This document shows, piece after piece, positions 36,174 to 45,174 of a DNA stretch of 64,000 nt (positions are counted from its first letter, which is position 1; each line of letters starts with the position of its first letter). This stretch comes from an uncultured Anaeroplasmataceae bacterium. GTDB lineage: Bacteria > Bacillota_I > Bacilli_A > Acholeplasmatales > Anaeroplasmataceae. Position numbers and translations under genes: made by a program. The DNA is taken from assembly GCA_944325695.1 (NCBI GenBank), contig CALVBA010000005.1:1-64000 (forward strand). Direction: 5' to 3'. Below the pieces are notes generated by a model. It saw nothing but the letters and a program-made list of their open reading frames with translations. It was not told where the DNA came from and made no database searches.

Positions 36174-36848
36174 ATGTTAATAAGACTATTTGTAAAAAAG
36201 ATGTATTATATAAAAAATAATTTTGTTTTACCAGAACCTTTAAATGATAAGGATGAATTAGAATGTTTATTACTTGTTCAAGAAGGTAATTTAGAAGCGC
36301 GAAATAAGTTAATTGAGCATAATATGCGACTAGTGGTATTTATAGCTAAACGTTTTGAAACACCTAAGGCACAATTAGAGGATTTAGTCTCAATTGGTTC
36401 TATGGGTTTGATTAAAGGAATAAACACTTTTAAACTTGATAAAAATATTAAACTAGCTACTTATGCATCACGTTGTATTGAAAATGAAATATTAATGTTT
36501 TTAAGAAAAATGCAAAAGATGAAAGGTGAACTATCGTTAGATGAAACCTTAAACGTTGATTCAGATGGAAATGAATTATTATTACAAGATATTTTAGGAA
36601 GTGATGATTTCTTTTTTGATGAATTATTAGAAGATGAACGGAAAAAATTTATGTATGCATGTATTGAAAAACTATCCAAAAGAGAAAAAGAAATTATGGT
36701 ATTACGGTATGGGTTATATAATAATAACTCTATGACACAAAAAGAAGTAGCAGTTTATTTGGGGATATCACAATCTTACATCTCTCGACTAGAAAAAAAG
36801 ATTATTGACAACATCAAAGAAGAAATTCTTAGTAAGATAACCTTTTAA
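36174..36848 (+). CDS. sigE: Sporulation sigma factor SigE with very short pro-sequence (224 aa)
   Basis: Early mother-cell sigma factor. Region 2 is unmistakable: NLEARNKLIEHNMRLVVFIAKRFE, LEDLVSIGSMGLIKGINTF and KLATYASRCIENEILMFLRK. SLDETLNVDSDGNELLLQDILG and the region 4 helix QKEVAVYLGISQSYISRLEKKI follow. The SpoIIGA-SigE-SigG order supports SigE over the similar SigK. Aligned at YYI, only ten residues (MLIRLFVKKM) precede the mature start, against nearly thirty in B. subtilis. An in-frame TAG at 36162 rules out a longer form. The start site GGGGGATA (36164-36171) overlaps the spoIIGA stop. Confidence 0.92.
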   Translation: MLIRLFVKKMYYIKNNFVLPEPLNDKDELECLLLVQEGNLEARNKLIEHNMRLVVFIAKRFETPKAQLEDLVSIGSMGLIKGINTFKLDKNIKLATYASRCIENEILMFLRKMQKMKGELSLDETLNVDSDGNELLLQDILGSDDFFFDELLEDERKKFMYACIEKLSKREKEIMVLRYGLYNNNSMTQKEVAVYLGISQSYISRLEKKIIDNIKEEILSKITF

Positions 36849-36915
36849 AATGAATAAAATACCATTAATAAATAATTATACATTAAACGCAGATACTAAT
36901 ATTGGAGGCGATTTA

Positions 36916-37689
36916 ATGTATAAAGTAGAAATAACAGGAATTGATACATCAAAGTTAGAAGTTTTATCAAACGATGTAATGAATGATTTACTATATCAGA
37001 TTAAAAATAATCAAGATATCGATGCGCGTAATAAAATGATAAAAGGAAATTTAAAGTTAGTTTTAAGTGTTTTAAAAAAATTTAATAATCGTAAAGAAAA
37101 TGTTGATGACTTATTCCAAGTTGGATGCATTGGTTTGATGAAGGCAATTGATAATTTTGATTTATCACATAATGTTCGATTTTCTACGTATGCTGTTCCG
37201 ATGATCATTGGTGAAATAAGAAGACATCTAAGAGATAATGGAATGATTAGAGTTTCTCGAAGTTTAAAAGATATCGCATATAAAGCCATTGGATTAAAAG
37301 AACAACACTTAAGAGAACATCAAACAGAGATGACACTAAAAGAAATTGCTGATGTGTTGATGGTTGAAGAATCTGATGTAATAATGGCTTTAGAAGCTAT
37401 TCAAGATACTGTATCGATGAGCAAACCCATCTATGATAACGGAGGAGATGTAATTGAGTTATCTGATCAATTAGGTGCTAATGATGAAACAATGGAAAAC
37501 TTTATTCGTGATAAAATGTTAAATGATGCATTTAAACATCTTAATAAACGCGAAAAAAGGATAATTTATAGTCGATATTACGATGATAAAACACAAACAG
37601 AAATTGCTTTAGAACTGGGAATAAGTCAAGCACAAGTATCTAGATTAGAGAAAAATGCTTTAAAGACGATGTATGAGGTTCTAAAATAA
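36916..37689 (+). CDS. sigG: Late forespore sigma factor SigG (257 aa)
   Basis: The start YKVEITGIDTSKLEVLSNDVM matches the SigG N-terminus (KVEICGVDTSKLPVLKN). Region 2 DDLFQVGCIGLMKAIDNFDLSHNVRFSTYAVPMIIGEIRRHLRDNGMIRVSRSLKD is nearly identical to SigG. Region 4 ends GISQAQVSRLEKNALKTM. GGAGG (36904-36908) fixes ATG 36916. The ATG at 36850 would add 22 unconserved residues and leaves no room for a promoter. In B. subtilis a sigma-F promoter lies between sigE and sigG. I find no convincing one in the 67-base gap. Confidence 0.95.
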   Translation: MYKVEITGIDTSKLEVLSNDVMNDLLYQIKNNQDIDARNKMIKGNLKLVLSVLKKFNNRKENVDDLFQVGCIGLMKAIDNFDLSHNVRFSTYAVPMIIGEIRRHLRDNGMIRVSRSLKDIAYKAIGLKEQHLREHQTEMTLKEIADVLMVEESDVIMALEAIQDTVSMSKPIYDNGGDVIELSDQLGANDETMENFIRDKMLNDAFKHLNKREKRIIYSRYYDDKTQTEIALELGISQAQVSRLEKNALKTMYEVLK

Positions 37690-37779
37690 TAAAAATTGAC
37701 TTTTTCATTAGAATATGTTACAACTACAATATAATAAATGCTTATTTTGTAATTTAATAATATGATAGGGGAGTTAGTT

Positions 37780-38307
37780 ATGAATATTTGGCATGATATC
37801 GACTGTTCACGCATTAATGAAGATGATTTTATTGCAGTAATAGAAATTAGTAAAGGCAGTAAAATGAAGTATGAATTAGATAAAGATACCGGAATGTTAA
37901 TTTTAGATCGTGTTTTATCGACTTCAACTATTTATCCTGCTAGCTATGGTTTTATTCCTAAGACATTTTGTGATGATAATGACCCACTTGATGTTTTGGT
38001 ATTATGTCAAGAACCGATTAAAAGTTATACCGCTGTTAGATGTTATCCAATTGGAATGTTAAAAATGATTGACAATAATGAAACAGATGAAAAAATTATT
38101 GCGATTCCTTTTAAAGATCCATCAATGAATCAATATCATGATATATCGGAATTACCAAAACACTTATTTGAAGAAATTATGCATTTTTTTAAGATTTATA
38201 AAGCTTTGGAGAATAAAGAAACAACAGTGGGTGAACTTTTAGGGTGTAATGAAGCCAAAAAGTGTATTAAAGAAGCCAAAGAATTTTACAATAAAAAATT
38301 TTTATAA
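37780..38307 (+). CDS. ppa: Soluble inorganic pyrophosphatase, family I (175 aa)
   Basis: Hydrolyses pyrophosphate released by biosynthesis. Family I signatures are GSKMKYELDKDTGMLILDRVL, YPASYGFIPKTFCDDNDPLDVLVL (metal-binding acidic cluster DDNDPLD) and RCYPIGMLKMIDNNETDEKIIAIP. It ends close to the usual 175 residues. GGGGAG (37768-37773) supports ATG 37780 over 37762. Many Firmicutes use the unrelated family II enzyme, so family I is a useful lineage marker. Confidence 0.93.
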   Translation: MNIWHDIDCSRINEDDFIAVIEISKGSKMKYELDKDTGMLILDRVLSTSTIYPASYGFIPKTFCDDNDPLDVLVLCQEPIKSYTAVRCYPIGMLKMIDNNETDEKIIAIPFKDPSMNQYHDISELPKHLFEEIMHFFKIYKALENKETTVGELLGCNEAKKCIKEAKEFYNKKFL

Positions 38308-38316
38308 CTAAAAATC

Positions 38317-38345
38317 TTGAATAATTTTTATAGTAAAGGTATAAT
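38317..38345 (+). promoter_or_regulatory. Promoter of the leader RNA / GltD-like gene
   Basis: -35 TTGAAT (38317-38322), 17-base spacer, -10 TATAAT (38340-38345). Predicted start near 38352. Confidence 0.7.
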
Positions 38346-38350
38346 AGCTA

Positions 38351-38457
38351 TAGATGGAATGCCATCTAACAACCAATCACTTTTAGTTCTAATACCCACA
38401 CACACTTCAATATAAAAGTGCATTGGTAAAGAGTGAATAAAATTTCACTCTTTTTTT
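38351..38457 (+). ncRNA. Structured leader RNA with terminator (riboswitch, attenuator or small RNA)
   Basis: Three stems: TAGATGG/CCATCTA (38351-38368); CCAAT-CACTTTT paired with AAAAGTG-c-ATTGG (38373-38426) with a 29-base loop containing ACCCACACACAC; and terminator AAAGAGTGAA/TTCACTCTTT (38428-38453) with seven T. The promoter lies before and the GltD-like gene starts 29 bases after, with no second promoter evident. This is the layout of a transcription-attenuating leader. I cannot match it to a known riboswitch class. No ORF lies inside. Confidence 0.6.
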
Positions 38458-38485
38458 AGATAATACTAGTAAAGGGGTTATTAAA

Positions 38486-39691
38486 ATGTATTTAGATGAA
38501 CTAAATCGTTGTTTAGGATGTAAAAAGCCACGTTGTAGTCAGGGTTGTCCAGCTAAAACCCCTATTTATGACATATTTAATTGTTTGAAAAATGGATTAG
38601 AAGAAGAAGCAGGACGTCTTTTTTTTGAAAATAATCCATTATCGTATTTATGTAGTTTAGTATGTGATCATGCTAAACAATGTTATGGTAATTGTGTTTT
38701 AAATGCTAAAGGAAATCCGATTAAGGTTTATGAAATTGAACAAGAAGTATCTAAAAAATATTTAGATATGTTGAAATTAAATAAACCAGTACCAAATGGT
38801 AAGAAAGTTGCGATTGTTGGAGCTGGACCGGCTGGTATCACAGCAAGTATTAAATTAGCATTAAAAGGTGTTTCTGTAACCCTTTTTGAAGCAAATGAAA
38901 AAATTGGCGGCGTTTTACAATACGGTATTCCTGCTTTCCGTTTAGATCGTTCGATTATTAAAAAGTATGAAGATATTTTACGCTCTTTAGATGTAAAAAT
39001 TCGTTATAATACGTTGATTGGGCAAACCTTAACATTAGATGTTTTACAAAAAGAATATGATGCAATCATTTTAACAGTTGGATTACAAAAAGCTTCATCC
39101 TTAAAATTAGAAGGTGAAGGATTGAGTACGACTTATTATGCAATTGACTATTTAAAAAATGCAGATTCGATTAAATTAGGGGATAAAGTAGTAGTTATTG
39201 GGGCTGGAAATGTTGCGATGGATGCAGCAAGAAGTGCCAAACATTATGGTTCCAAAGAGGTTTATGTTTTTTACCGAGCTGATGAATCGCGAATGAAAGC
39301 GACAAAAAAAGAAATTCAAGAGGCTAAAGATGAAGGAGTTATCTTTAAACTTTGTGCCCGACCTATAAAAATAATCGAAGGTAATTTTATTTATCGTAAT
39401 ACCGAACAACTAGAAGATAAATCAATCCGTGATTTAGATGAAGTTGATCACGCTTTTTCTTGTAGTAATGTTATTATTGCTACAGGACAAGAAACACGTA
39501 TGGATTTTAATTCAGAAAATCTTAAATATAATAAATATCGATTATTAGAAGTTGATGAAAACTATATGACATCTTTAGAAAACGTTTATGCCTGTGGTGA
39601 TATTGTTAGTGGCGCTAAAACAGTTGTTGAAGCAATGGATATGGCCAAAAAATGCGTTGCTTGTCTATATGATAAATTACAAATCGATTAA
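38486..39691 (+). CDS. GltD-like NAD(P)-dependent FAD/iron-sulfur oxidoreductase (401 aa)
   Basis: The N-terminus has two cysteine clusters for Fe-S centres (LGCKKPRCSQGCPAKTPI and CSLVCDHAKQCYGNCVLN). FAD-binding VAIVGAGPAGITASIKLALKGVSVTLFEA and NAD(P)-binding VVVIGAGNVAMDAARSAKHYGSKEVYVFYR follow, with the final ACGDIVSGAKTVVEAMDMAK. This is the glutamate synthase small-subunit family. No GltB large subunit is nearby, so it may act alone or with another partner, as GltA-type or NfnB-like proteins do. Ribosome site AAGGGG. Its expression probably depends on readthrough of the leader terminator. Confidence 0.88.
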   Translation: MYLDELNRCLGCKKPRCSQGCPAKTPIYDIFNCLKNGLEEEAGRLFFENNPLSYLCSLVCDHAKQCYGNCVLNAKGNPIKVYEIEQEVSKKYLDMLKLNKPVPNGKKVAIVGAGPAGITASIKLALKGVSVTLFEANEKIGGVLQYGIPAFRLDRSIIKKYEDILRSLDVKIRYNTLIGQTLTLDVLQKEYDAIILTVGLQKASSLKLEGEGLSTTYYAIDYLKNADSIKLGDKVVVIGAGNVAMDAARSAKHYGSKEVYVFYRADESRMKATKKEIQEAKDEGVIFKLCARPIKIIEGNFIYRNTEQLEDKSIRDLDEVDHAFSCSNVIIATGQETRMDFNSENLKYNKYRLLEVDENYMTSLENVYACGDIVSGAKTVVEAMDMAKKCVACLYDKLQID

Positions 39692-39709
39692 GTGCTCGTT
39701 TAGAGCACT
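39691..39709 (+). terminator. Terminator after the GltD-like gene
   Basis: AGTGCTC (39691-39697) / GAGCACT (39703-39709), 5-base loop, followed by TATTTCTTT. Confidence 0.7.
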
Positions 39710-39733
39710 TATTTCTTTAAAGGAGAAAAGAAT

Positions 39734-40411
39734 ATGATTTATTTAGCATTATTTTATGTTTATGGTTTCTTAGGTTGGCTTTTAGAAGTTATATTTCATT
39801 TATTTAAAAGTCATAAATTCATTAATAGAGGATTTTTAAAAGGTCCAATATGTCCGATATATGGTGTTGGGATGGTAGCTTTAGTTTGGTTTTTATCACC
39901 TTTTATCGATAATGTGGTGATACTTTTTGTCTTAGCAGTTATCCTAACAAGCCTTTTAGAATATATGACAGGATATTTATTAGAGGTTATTTTTCAAAAT
40001 AAATGGTGGGATTATAGTCAAATGCCTTTAAATGTTAAAGGATATATTTGTCTTCCATTTAGTTTGATTTGGGGTGTTTTAGGTGTTATTTTAGTTAAGT
40101 TTGTAAATCCACATGTCACAAGTTTAGTTATGATGTTTGAAAATCATTTAAATATTATTGTCATATCGATATCGATTTTATTTATTATTGATATCATCTT
40201 AACAATAATTCAAGTCACTAACTTTAATGCTGATATTAAAAAATATGTGCAATTATTTAAAGAAAACACTTTAAAAGAACGCGAAATAGACTTGCTTAAT
40301 AAATTTAAAAGAGGATATCGTCGTATTATTAATTCGTTCCCTCGATTAGAAAATAAAAAATATCGCGGTATTATTAAAACAATTAAAGAAAAAATCAGTA
40401 AAATGTTATAA
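39734..40411 (+). CDS. CmpB-type putative ABC-transporter membrane protein, PF06541-like (225 aa)
   Basis: Five or six membrane helices in the first 160 residues with the family motifs FYVYGFLGWLLEVIFHLFKSHKFINRGFLKGPICPIYGVG and WWDYSQMPLNVKGYICLPFSLIWGVLG. Then comes a basic cytoplasmic tail (NKFKRGYRRIINSFPRLENKKYRG). The family is annotated as putative ABC-transporter type IV but its function is unknown, and no ATPase gene is adjacent. RBS AAAGGAG. A hairpin ATTATTCC/GGAATAAT (40411-40431) follows the stop without a T-run. Confidence 0.8.
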   Translation: MIYLALFYVYGFLGWLLEVIFHLFKSHKFINRGFLKGPICPIYGVGMVALVWFLSPFIDNVVILFVLAVILTSLLEYMTGYLLEVIFQNKWWDYSQMPLNVKGYICLPFSLIWGVLGVILVKFVNPHVTSLVMMFENHLNIIVISISILFIIDIILTIIQVTNFNADIKKYVQLFKENTLKEREIDLLNKFKRGYRRIINSFPRLENKKYRGIIKTIKEKISKML

Positions 40412-40526
40412 TTATTCCAAATCGGAATAATAAAAGACTTTATAATGAAATGTTAAAATAAGGGTAAATATGGTTTGCTTTTTCAATTAACTACTAGTAA
40501 AATCATATTAGGAGTGATTTGGGTTT

Positions 40527-42035
40527 ATGAGTTTAGATGATAAAAAGAAAAAAGAAATATTGTTAGAAGAAAAACGAAAAAAAAGGCAAGAAATTTCCTT
40601 TGAAAAAGCTAAAACAAAAAGAAAAATGATTTTATCAGGAAGTGTTGTACAAACAATTTTTGCTGTATGCTTACCACTTTTTTTCTATAATCTATTCAAT
40701 TCATTTTATGGATTAGTTGATTCCATTATGGTAGCAAGTATTAATTCAAGTGCTGTTTCAGCTGTTAGTAGTTTAAATCAGTTAAAAACATTAATTGAGT
40801 CGGTGATAACAGGTGTTGGTGCTGGTGGGGCAATTATCGTGTCAAGACGGTATGGAGCAGGTGATTTAAAAGAAGCCCGAAAAAATGCTAATGTTTTAGT
40901 AACGTTAGGATTAACAATTAGCTTTTTATTAATTGTTATTTGTGTCCCTTTTGCAGTTCCTATAATGGAGTTAGCTAATGTTCCAGATTCATCGATTACA
41001 ATCGGTGTTGGGTATTTTAGAGTCCAAATGTTAATGCTAGCCTTAATTGCGATTAATACTATTTATATTGGGTTAGAAAAAGCAAAAGGAAATACAAAGT
41101 TAATTTTCGCTTTAAATATTATCGTTATGATAACAAAACTTTTCTTCACATTTTTATTTGTTAAAGTATTGAATATTCAAGATGTAACATGGGTTGCTTT
41201 TGCTACTTTTATTGCGCAATTGGTATTATTTGTAATTGCCATTTATATCTTGACAAGCAAAAATAATGTTTTACGCGTTCGTATTCGTGAATTAGGTTTA
41301 AAGTGGTCATATGTATATCCGATTTTAATCATTTCATTACCAATTTTTTTAGGAAAATTTGTCTTTTCACTAGGAAAAGTGGTTGTTAATGGTATGTGTA
41401 AAATTTACGGTGATTTAACTGTTGGAGCGTTGGGTGTGTCAAATAGTATTTGTGGTATTATTACTTCACCGACTAACTCTTTTGAAGAAGGTGAATCAAC
41501 AATGATTAGCCAAAACCTAGGTAATCGTAATATTTCTAGAGCGATGAAAATTTTTAAGAAAACATTATTAATTTCTTCGTTAATCGGTTTATTTGGATAT
41601 ATTTTAGTTCGTTTTATCATCCAAGATCAATTAATTATGTTATTTAATACAGGAAATAATTTAGAAGAAGCAGAACAATTTGTCAAAATGATTGAAGAAA
41701 TTTTTAAATACGATTCTTTAAGTATTCCTGCTTTAGCAGTCAATGCTGCAGTATTAGGTGTTTTATATGGATTTGGAAAAACGGGATTATCGATGATAAT
41801 TAACATTTCTCGCGTTTTTGTATTCCGAGTTCCAATATTGTGGTATTTTAAAACATTTAAACCAGAATTAGGTTCTAAGGCTGCGGGAATTTCGATGGGG
41901 ATATCCAATATTTGTATTATGATAATGTCTATTGTTGTTTTAATTATTTTTTTAATTAGTATTAAGAAAAATGGGTATAAGGGAATGCATTTTGGTGATC
42001 CAGAACCGGATGTATCAGAATTAATTATCAATTAA
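40527..42035 (+). CDS. MATE-family multidrug/cation exporter (502 aa)
   Basis: Twelve predicted membrane helices in two homologous halves after a charged cytoplasmic N-terminus of about 30 residues (KKKEILLEEKRKKRQE). MATE features include NLFNSFYGLVDSIMVASINSSAVSAVSS, GVGAGGAIIVSRRYGAGDLKEARK and, in the second half, TSPTNSFEEGESTMISQNLGNRNISRAM. Substrate is not predictable. It is likely driven by Na+ or H+. Its own ribosome site is AGGAG, about 12 bases before the ATG. Confidence 0.88.
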   Translation: MSLDDKKKKEILLEEKRKKRQEISFEKAKTKRKMILSGSVVQTIFAVCLPLFFYNLFNSFYGLVDSIMVASINSSAVSAVSSLNQLKTLIESVITGVGAGGAIIVSRRYGAGDLKEARKNANVLVTLGLTISFLLIVICVPFAVPIMELANVPDSSITIGVGYFRVQMLMLALIAINTIYIGLEKAKGNTKLIFALNIIVMITKLFFTFLFVKVLNIQDVTWVAFATFIAQLVLFVIAIYILTSKNNVLRVRIRELGLKWSYVYPILIISLPIFLGKFVFSLGKVVVNGMCKIYGDLTVGALGVSNSICGIITSPTNSFEEGESTMISQNLGNRNISRAMKIFKKTLLISSLIGLFGYILVRFIIQDQLIMLFNTGNNLEEAEQFVKMIEEIFKYDSLSIPALAVNAAVLGVLYGFGKTGLSMIINISRVFVFRVPILWYFKTFKPELGSKAAGISMGISNICIMIMSIVVLIIFLISIKKNGYKGMHFGDPEPDVSELIIN

Positions 42036-42100
42036 AATTTTCAAAATGTATAAACTGGAGTATAATAAGAATATAAATTTATTTAATAGGAGTTATTGAA

Positions 42101-42514
42101 ATGAATATCTTATTTTTATTGACACCGAAAACAAAACTAGAATTCTTATATAGTGATTCAACAATTCGTCAAGCTATGGAAAAAGTTGATCTATATAAAT
42201 ATTCAGTCTTACCATTAATTAATCGTGATGGAACATATGCTGGAACGATTTCAGAAGGTGATTTAATTCGTTTTATTAAAAATGAATGTAACTTTGATAT
42301 TAAGAAAGCTGAAAGCGTGAAGCTAACAGATGTGCCTAAATATCGACCTTATGAAGCTGTTTCAGTTGATGTAAATTTAGATGACTTGGTAAATACCGCT
42401 TTAAATCAAAATTTTATTCCTATCATTGATGATCGTAATATGTTTATTGGAATTGTAAAACGTAAAGAAATTATTTTACATTACTATAACCAATCAAATA
42501 ATGAAAATAAATAA
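42101..42514 (+). CDS. CBS-domain protein (137 aa)
   Basis: Two CBS motifs make one Bateman module. The first is STIRQAMEKVDLYKYSVLPLINRDGTYAGTISEGDLIRFIK (about 21-61) and the second is VNLDDLVNTALNQNFIPIIDDRNMFIGIVKRKEII. Such stand-alone modules bind adenine nucleotides and sense energy state. The N-terminus LFLLTPKTKLEFLYSD resembles the CbpA/CbpB-type CBS proteins of Firmicutes, some of which bind c-di-AMP. I cannot decide the ligand. AGGAG precedes the ATG and a terminator follows. Confidence 0.85.
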   Translation: MNILFLLTPKTKLEFLYSDSTIRQAMEKVDLYKYSVLPLINRDGTYAGTISEGDLIRFIKNECNFDIKKAESVKLTDVPKYRPYEAVSVDVNLDDLVNTALNQNFIPIIDDRNMFIGIVKRKEIILHYYNQSNNENK

Positions 42515-42524
42515 AATTAAAAAT

Positions 42525-42557
42525 AGCCTTCTAACTTGCAAATGCAATGTGAAGGCT
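42525..42557 (+). terminator. Terminator after the CBS gene
   Basis: AGCCTTC (42525-42531) / GAAGGCT (42551-42557) with inner TTGCA/TGCAA, followed by TTTATTTTT. Confidence 0.88.
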
Positions 42558-42629
42558 TTTATTTTTCGACAAAAAAAAGTAAAAATAAGCAATTAAAACT
42601 ATTTTTCTGTTTTATTGTAATAAAGTATA

Positions 42630-42638
42630 TGATATAAT
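42630..42638 (+). promoter_or_regulatory. Extended -10 promoter of ychF-jetABC
   Basis: TGaTATAAT (42630-42638), 33 bases before the ychF start, with a weak -35 TTTATT at 42611-42616. It is the only promoter I can see for ychF and the three following condensin genes. Confidence 0.55.
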
Positions 42639-42671
42639 AATAAATACCAAATAAATTATTAGGAGGAATAT

Positions 42672-43772
42672 ATGTCATTAACAGCTGGAATTGTAGGATT
42701 ACCAAATGTAGGGAAATCTACATTATTTAATGCGATAACTAAAGCAGGTGTTTTAGCTGCTAACTATCCTTTCGCAACTATTGAACCAAATGTTGGAGTA
42801 GTGGAAGTACCAGATGAAAGATTAGAACACTTAGCTAAAATATATAACCCCAAACGTGTTTTACCAACAACGTTTGAATTTACTGATATTGCAGGATTAG
42901 TAAAAGGAGCATCAAATGGAGAAGGGTTAGGAAATCAATTTTTAACAAATATCCGTAATGTTGATGCTATCTGTCATGTTGTGCGTTGTTTTGATGATGG
43001 AAACGTTACACATGTTGAAGGAAAAGTTGATCCAATTCGTGATTTAGAAATTATTAATTTAGAGTTAATTTTTGCAGATTTAGACGTTGTAGAAAAACGC
43101 ATCCCTAGAATTTTAAAACAAGCACAAGCTCGTGTTGGTGATGCAGAAAAAGAATTAGAATTATTAGAACGTATTAAAGCCGTTTTAATGGATAATTTAC
43201 CAATTAGAACAATGGAATTTACTGCAGAAGAAGAAAAAATGATTAAAGCTTTCTGCTTTTTAACACAAAAACCGATGTTATATGTTGGAAATGTTTCAGA
43301 TAGTGATTTAGCTTCACTAGAAGATAATCCACATTATAAACGTTTAGTTGATTATGCTTCAAAAGAAAATACAAAAGTTGTACCGATTTGTGCTCAAATT
43401 GAGGCAGAAATTTCAGAATTAAATGATGAAGATAAAAAGCTTTTCTTAGAGGATTTAGGATTAAAATGTAGTGGATTAGATTTATTAATTCGTGCTTCAT
43501 ATGATCTTTTAGGGTTAGCTACTTATTTTACAGCAGGAGTGCAAGAAGTAAGAGCATGGACTTTTATTAAAGGAATGAAAGCACCACAATGTGCAGGAAT
43601 TATTCATACCGATTTTGAACGTGGATTTATCAAAGCTGAAACAGTATCATATGATGATTTAATAAATTCAGGTTCAATTACCAAAGCCAAAGAGTTAGGT
43701 AAAGTACGTCAAGAAGGAAAAGAATATGTTGTCAAAGATGGCGATATAATGCTTTTTAAATTTAATGTTTAG
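42672..43772 (+). CDS. ychF: Ribosome-associated ATPase/GTPase YchF (366 aa)
   Basis: OBG-family P-loop protein binding ATP. G1 is GLPNVGKST (about 8-16), followed by the YPFATIEPNVGVVEVPDERL segment, G3 DIAGLVKGASNGEGLGNQFL, and the C-terminal TGS-like domain with TAGVQEVRAWTFIKGMKAPQCAGIIHTDFERGFIKAE. Full normal length. RBS AGGAGG. The JetA-like gene begins 12 bases after the stop, so the two are most likely on one message. Confidence 0.96.
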   Translation: MSLTAGIVGLPNVGKSTLFNAITKAGVLAANYPFATIEPNVGVVEVPDERLEHLAKIYNPKRVLPTTFEFTDIAGLVKGASNGEGLGNQFLTNIRNVDAICHVVRCFDDGNVTHVEGKVDPIRDLEIINLELIFADLDVVEKRIPRILKQAQARVGDAEKELELLERIKAVLMDNLPIRTMEFTAEEEKMIKAFCFLTQKPMLYVGNVSDSDLASLEDNPHYKRLVDYASKENTKVVPICAQIEAEISELNDEDKKLFLEDLGLKCSGLDLLIRASYDLLGLATYFTAGVQEVRAWTFIKGMKAPQCAGIIHTDFERGFIKAETVSYDDLINSGSITKAKELGKVRQEGKEYVVKDGDIMLFKFNV

Positions 43773-43783
43773 TAGGTGATTTT

Positions 43784-45169
43784 ATGGATTTATTTAAAAT
43801 CATTCCAGAGAACTTCTTTTCTATACTAGCTTCTAAAAACAAACATATTTATCTAAAGGCGATTATGCAAGCTTTTAAAATTTATGAAGAAGGTTCGATT
43901 TTAGGAATTGATAAGAAAATTGTCGTTGAAGTATTAACAGATTTTTGTGAACAAAATCAATTTGATGAGGCTATATTAGAAAACTCTAGTAAGGAAAAGG
44001 CTAATTTTTTATTGCGTAAGCTAGAAGAATGTGGTTGGATCGATATCGATGTTACAAATGATTACGAAGAGATTCTTAATTTCCGTGATTATGCAATTCA
44101 AATTATCGAAGCCTTACAAAATATTATTCCGTCTTATGATATTATGGATAATGTTTTTGAAATTGATGGTCAACGTAAAATCGAGTTTAGAGGATATATT
44201 TATACGATTTACTCTTTATTAAATTCAAATACATTAGAATACGGACTTTTAATGGAACAAGTATATCGTAATACTAAACTTTTTATTCGTGAACTAAGAA
44301 AATTAGATGCACGTTTAAAAGAATATATTAAATCAATTGTTGAGACAACAGAGATTAAAGACTTAATTGAAACATTAATAAATTATAAAACAGAGTTAGT
44401 TGACAAGTCATATCAAAGATTAAAAACAAGCGATAATGTCAATAAGTACCGCTTGTTTATCATTAATAAATTAGAAAACATGCAAGATGACGAAATTATT
44501 ATGGATGTTATTGCACGTGATTACATGATTAAAATTAAAGATTACGAACAAGCTTATATGAAAGCTAATCGTGATATCAACGAAATAATCGATATTTTTA
44601 ATGAATTAGATGATATGATTTTAGAAATTGATGCTAAAAATAGAACATATATCAATTCTACAATTGGAAAGATAAAATTCTTACTAGCAGAAGATAACAA
44701 TATTGTTGGAAAATTAAATGCGATTTTAAAATTTATTAAAACGGCAAATGCTGATAATAAACTAGATGAAGCATTAAAGATTATAAAACCACTTTATACA
44801 GTTAATAGTATTAAGACAATTAATGAAGGATCATTATATCAACCTCGAGGATCATATAATCATATGCAAGCGCAAGAGTTATTTATTGATAATCTTGACT
44901 TCTCATCATTAGAGGCTGATTTCTTTAAACAATATGAATCTCCTTATAAGGAATCAGAAATAATTAAAAAGATTGATAATTTAGAACAAAATGTAATTTT
45001 AGGATCAGAATTAATCAATTATGATTCTTCAGATGAAGAAGTTTTAACGGCTTTATATATGCTAATTTATGCAAATGATGAAAATAACTTGCACGTTATA
45101 CCATTAGATGATTTAATTGAACATAAAAAATTTAAAATGAAAAACTTTAAGATTGAAAGGAATGGTTAA
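43784..45169 (+). CDS. jetA: JetA-like condensin kleisin subunit, Wadjet/MukF type (461 aa)
   Basis: The start MDLFKIIPENFFSILASKNKHIYLKAIMQAF is the conserved beginning of the JetA (DUF5716) family, in which a winged-helix N-terminus is followed by a long helical kleisin-like body. Residues about 100-330 are helical with a middle coiled coil. The C-terminus is acidic. Such subunits bridge the heads of the JetC SMC-like ATPase. AGGTGA is the ribosome site. The gene sits 12 bases behind ychF and 6 bases before jetB, an unusual tie between a housekeeping gene and a defence-type set. Confidence 0.8.
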   Translation: MDLFKIIPENFFSILASKNKHIYLKAIMQAFKIYEEGSILGIDKKIVVEVLTDFCEQNQFDEAILENSSKEKANFLLRKLEECGWIDIDVTNDYEEILNFRDYAIQIIEALQNIIPSYDIMDNVFEIDGQRKIEFRGYIYTIYSLLNSNTLEYGLLMEQVYRNTKLFIRELRKLDARLKEYIKSIVETTEIKDLIETLINYKTELVDKSYQRLKTSDNVNKYRLFIINKLENMQDDEIIMDVIARDYMIKIKDYEQAYMKANRDINEIIDIFNELDDMILEIDAKNRTYINSTIGKIKFLLAEDNNIVGKLNAILKFIKTANADNKLDEALKIIKPLYTVNSIKTINEGSLYQPRGSYNHMQAQELFIDNLDFSSLEADFFKQYESPYKESEIIKKIDNLEQNVILGSELINYDSSDEEVLTALYMLIYANDENNLHVIPLDDLIEHKKFKMKNFKIERNG

Positions 45170-45174
45170 TAGAA

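Noticed and set aside
36849-36915. Sigma-F promoter between sigE and sigG
   Set aside because: No pair of elements with acceptable sequence and spacing was found in the gap.
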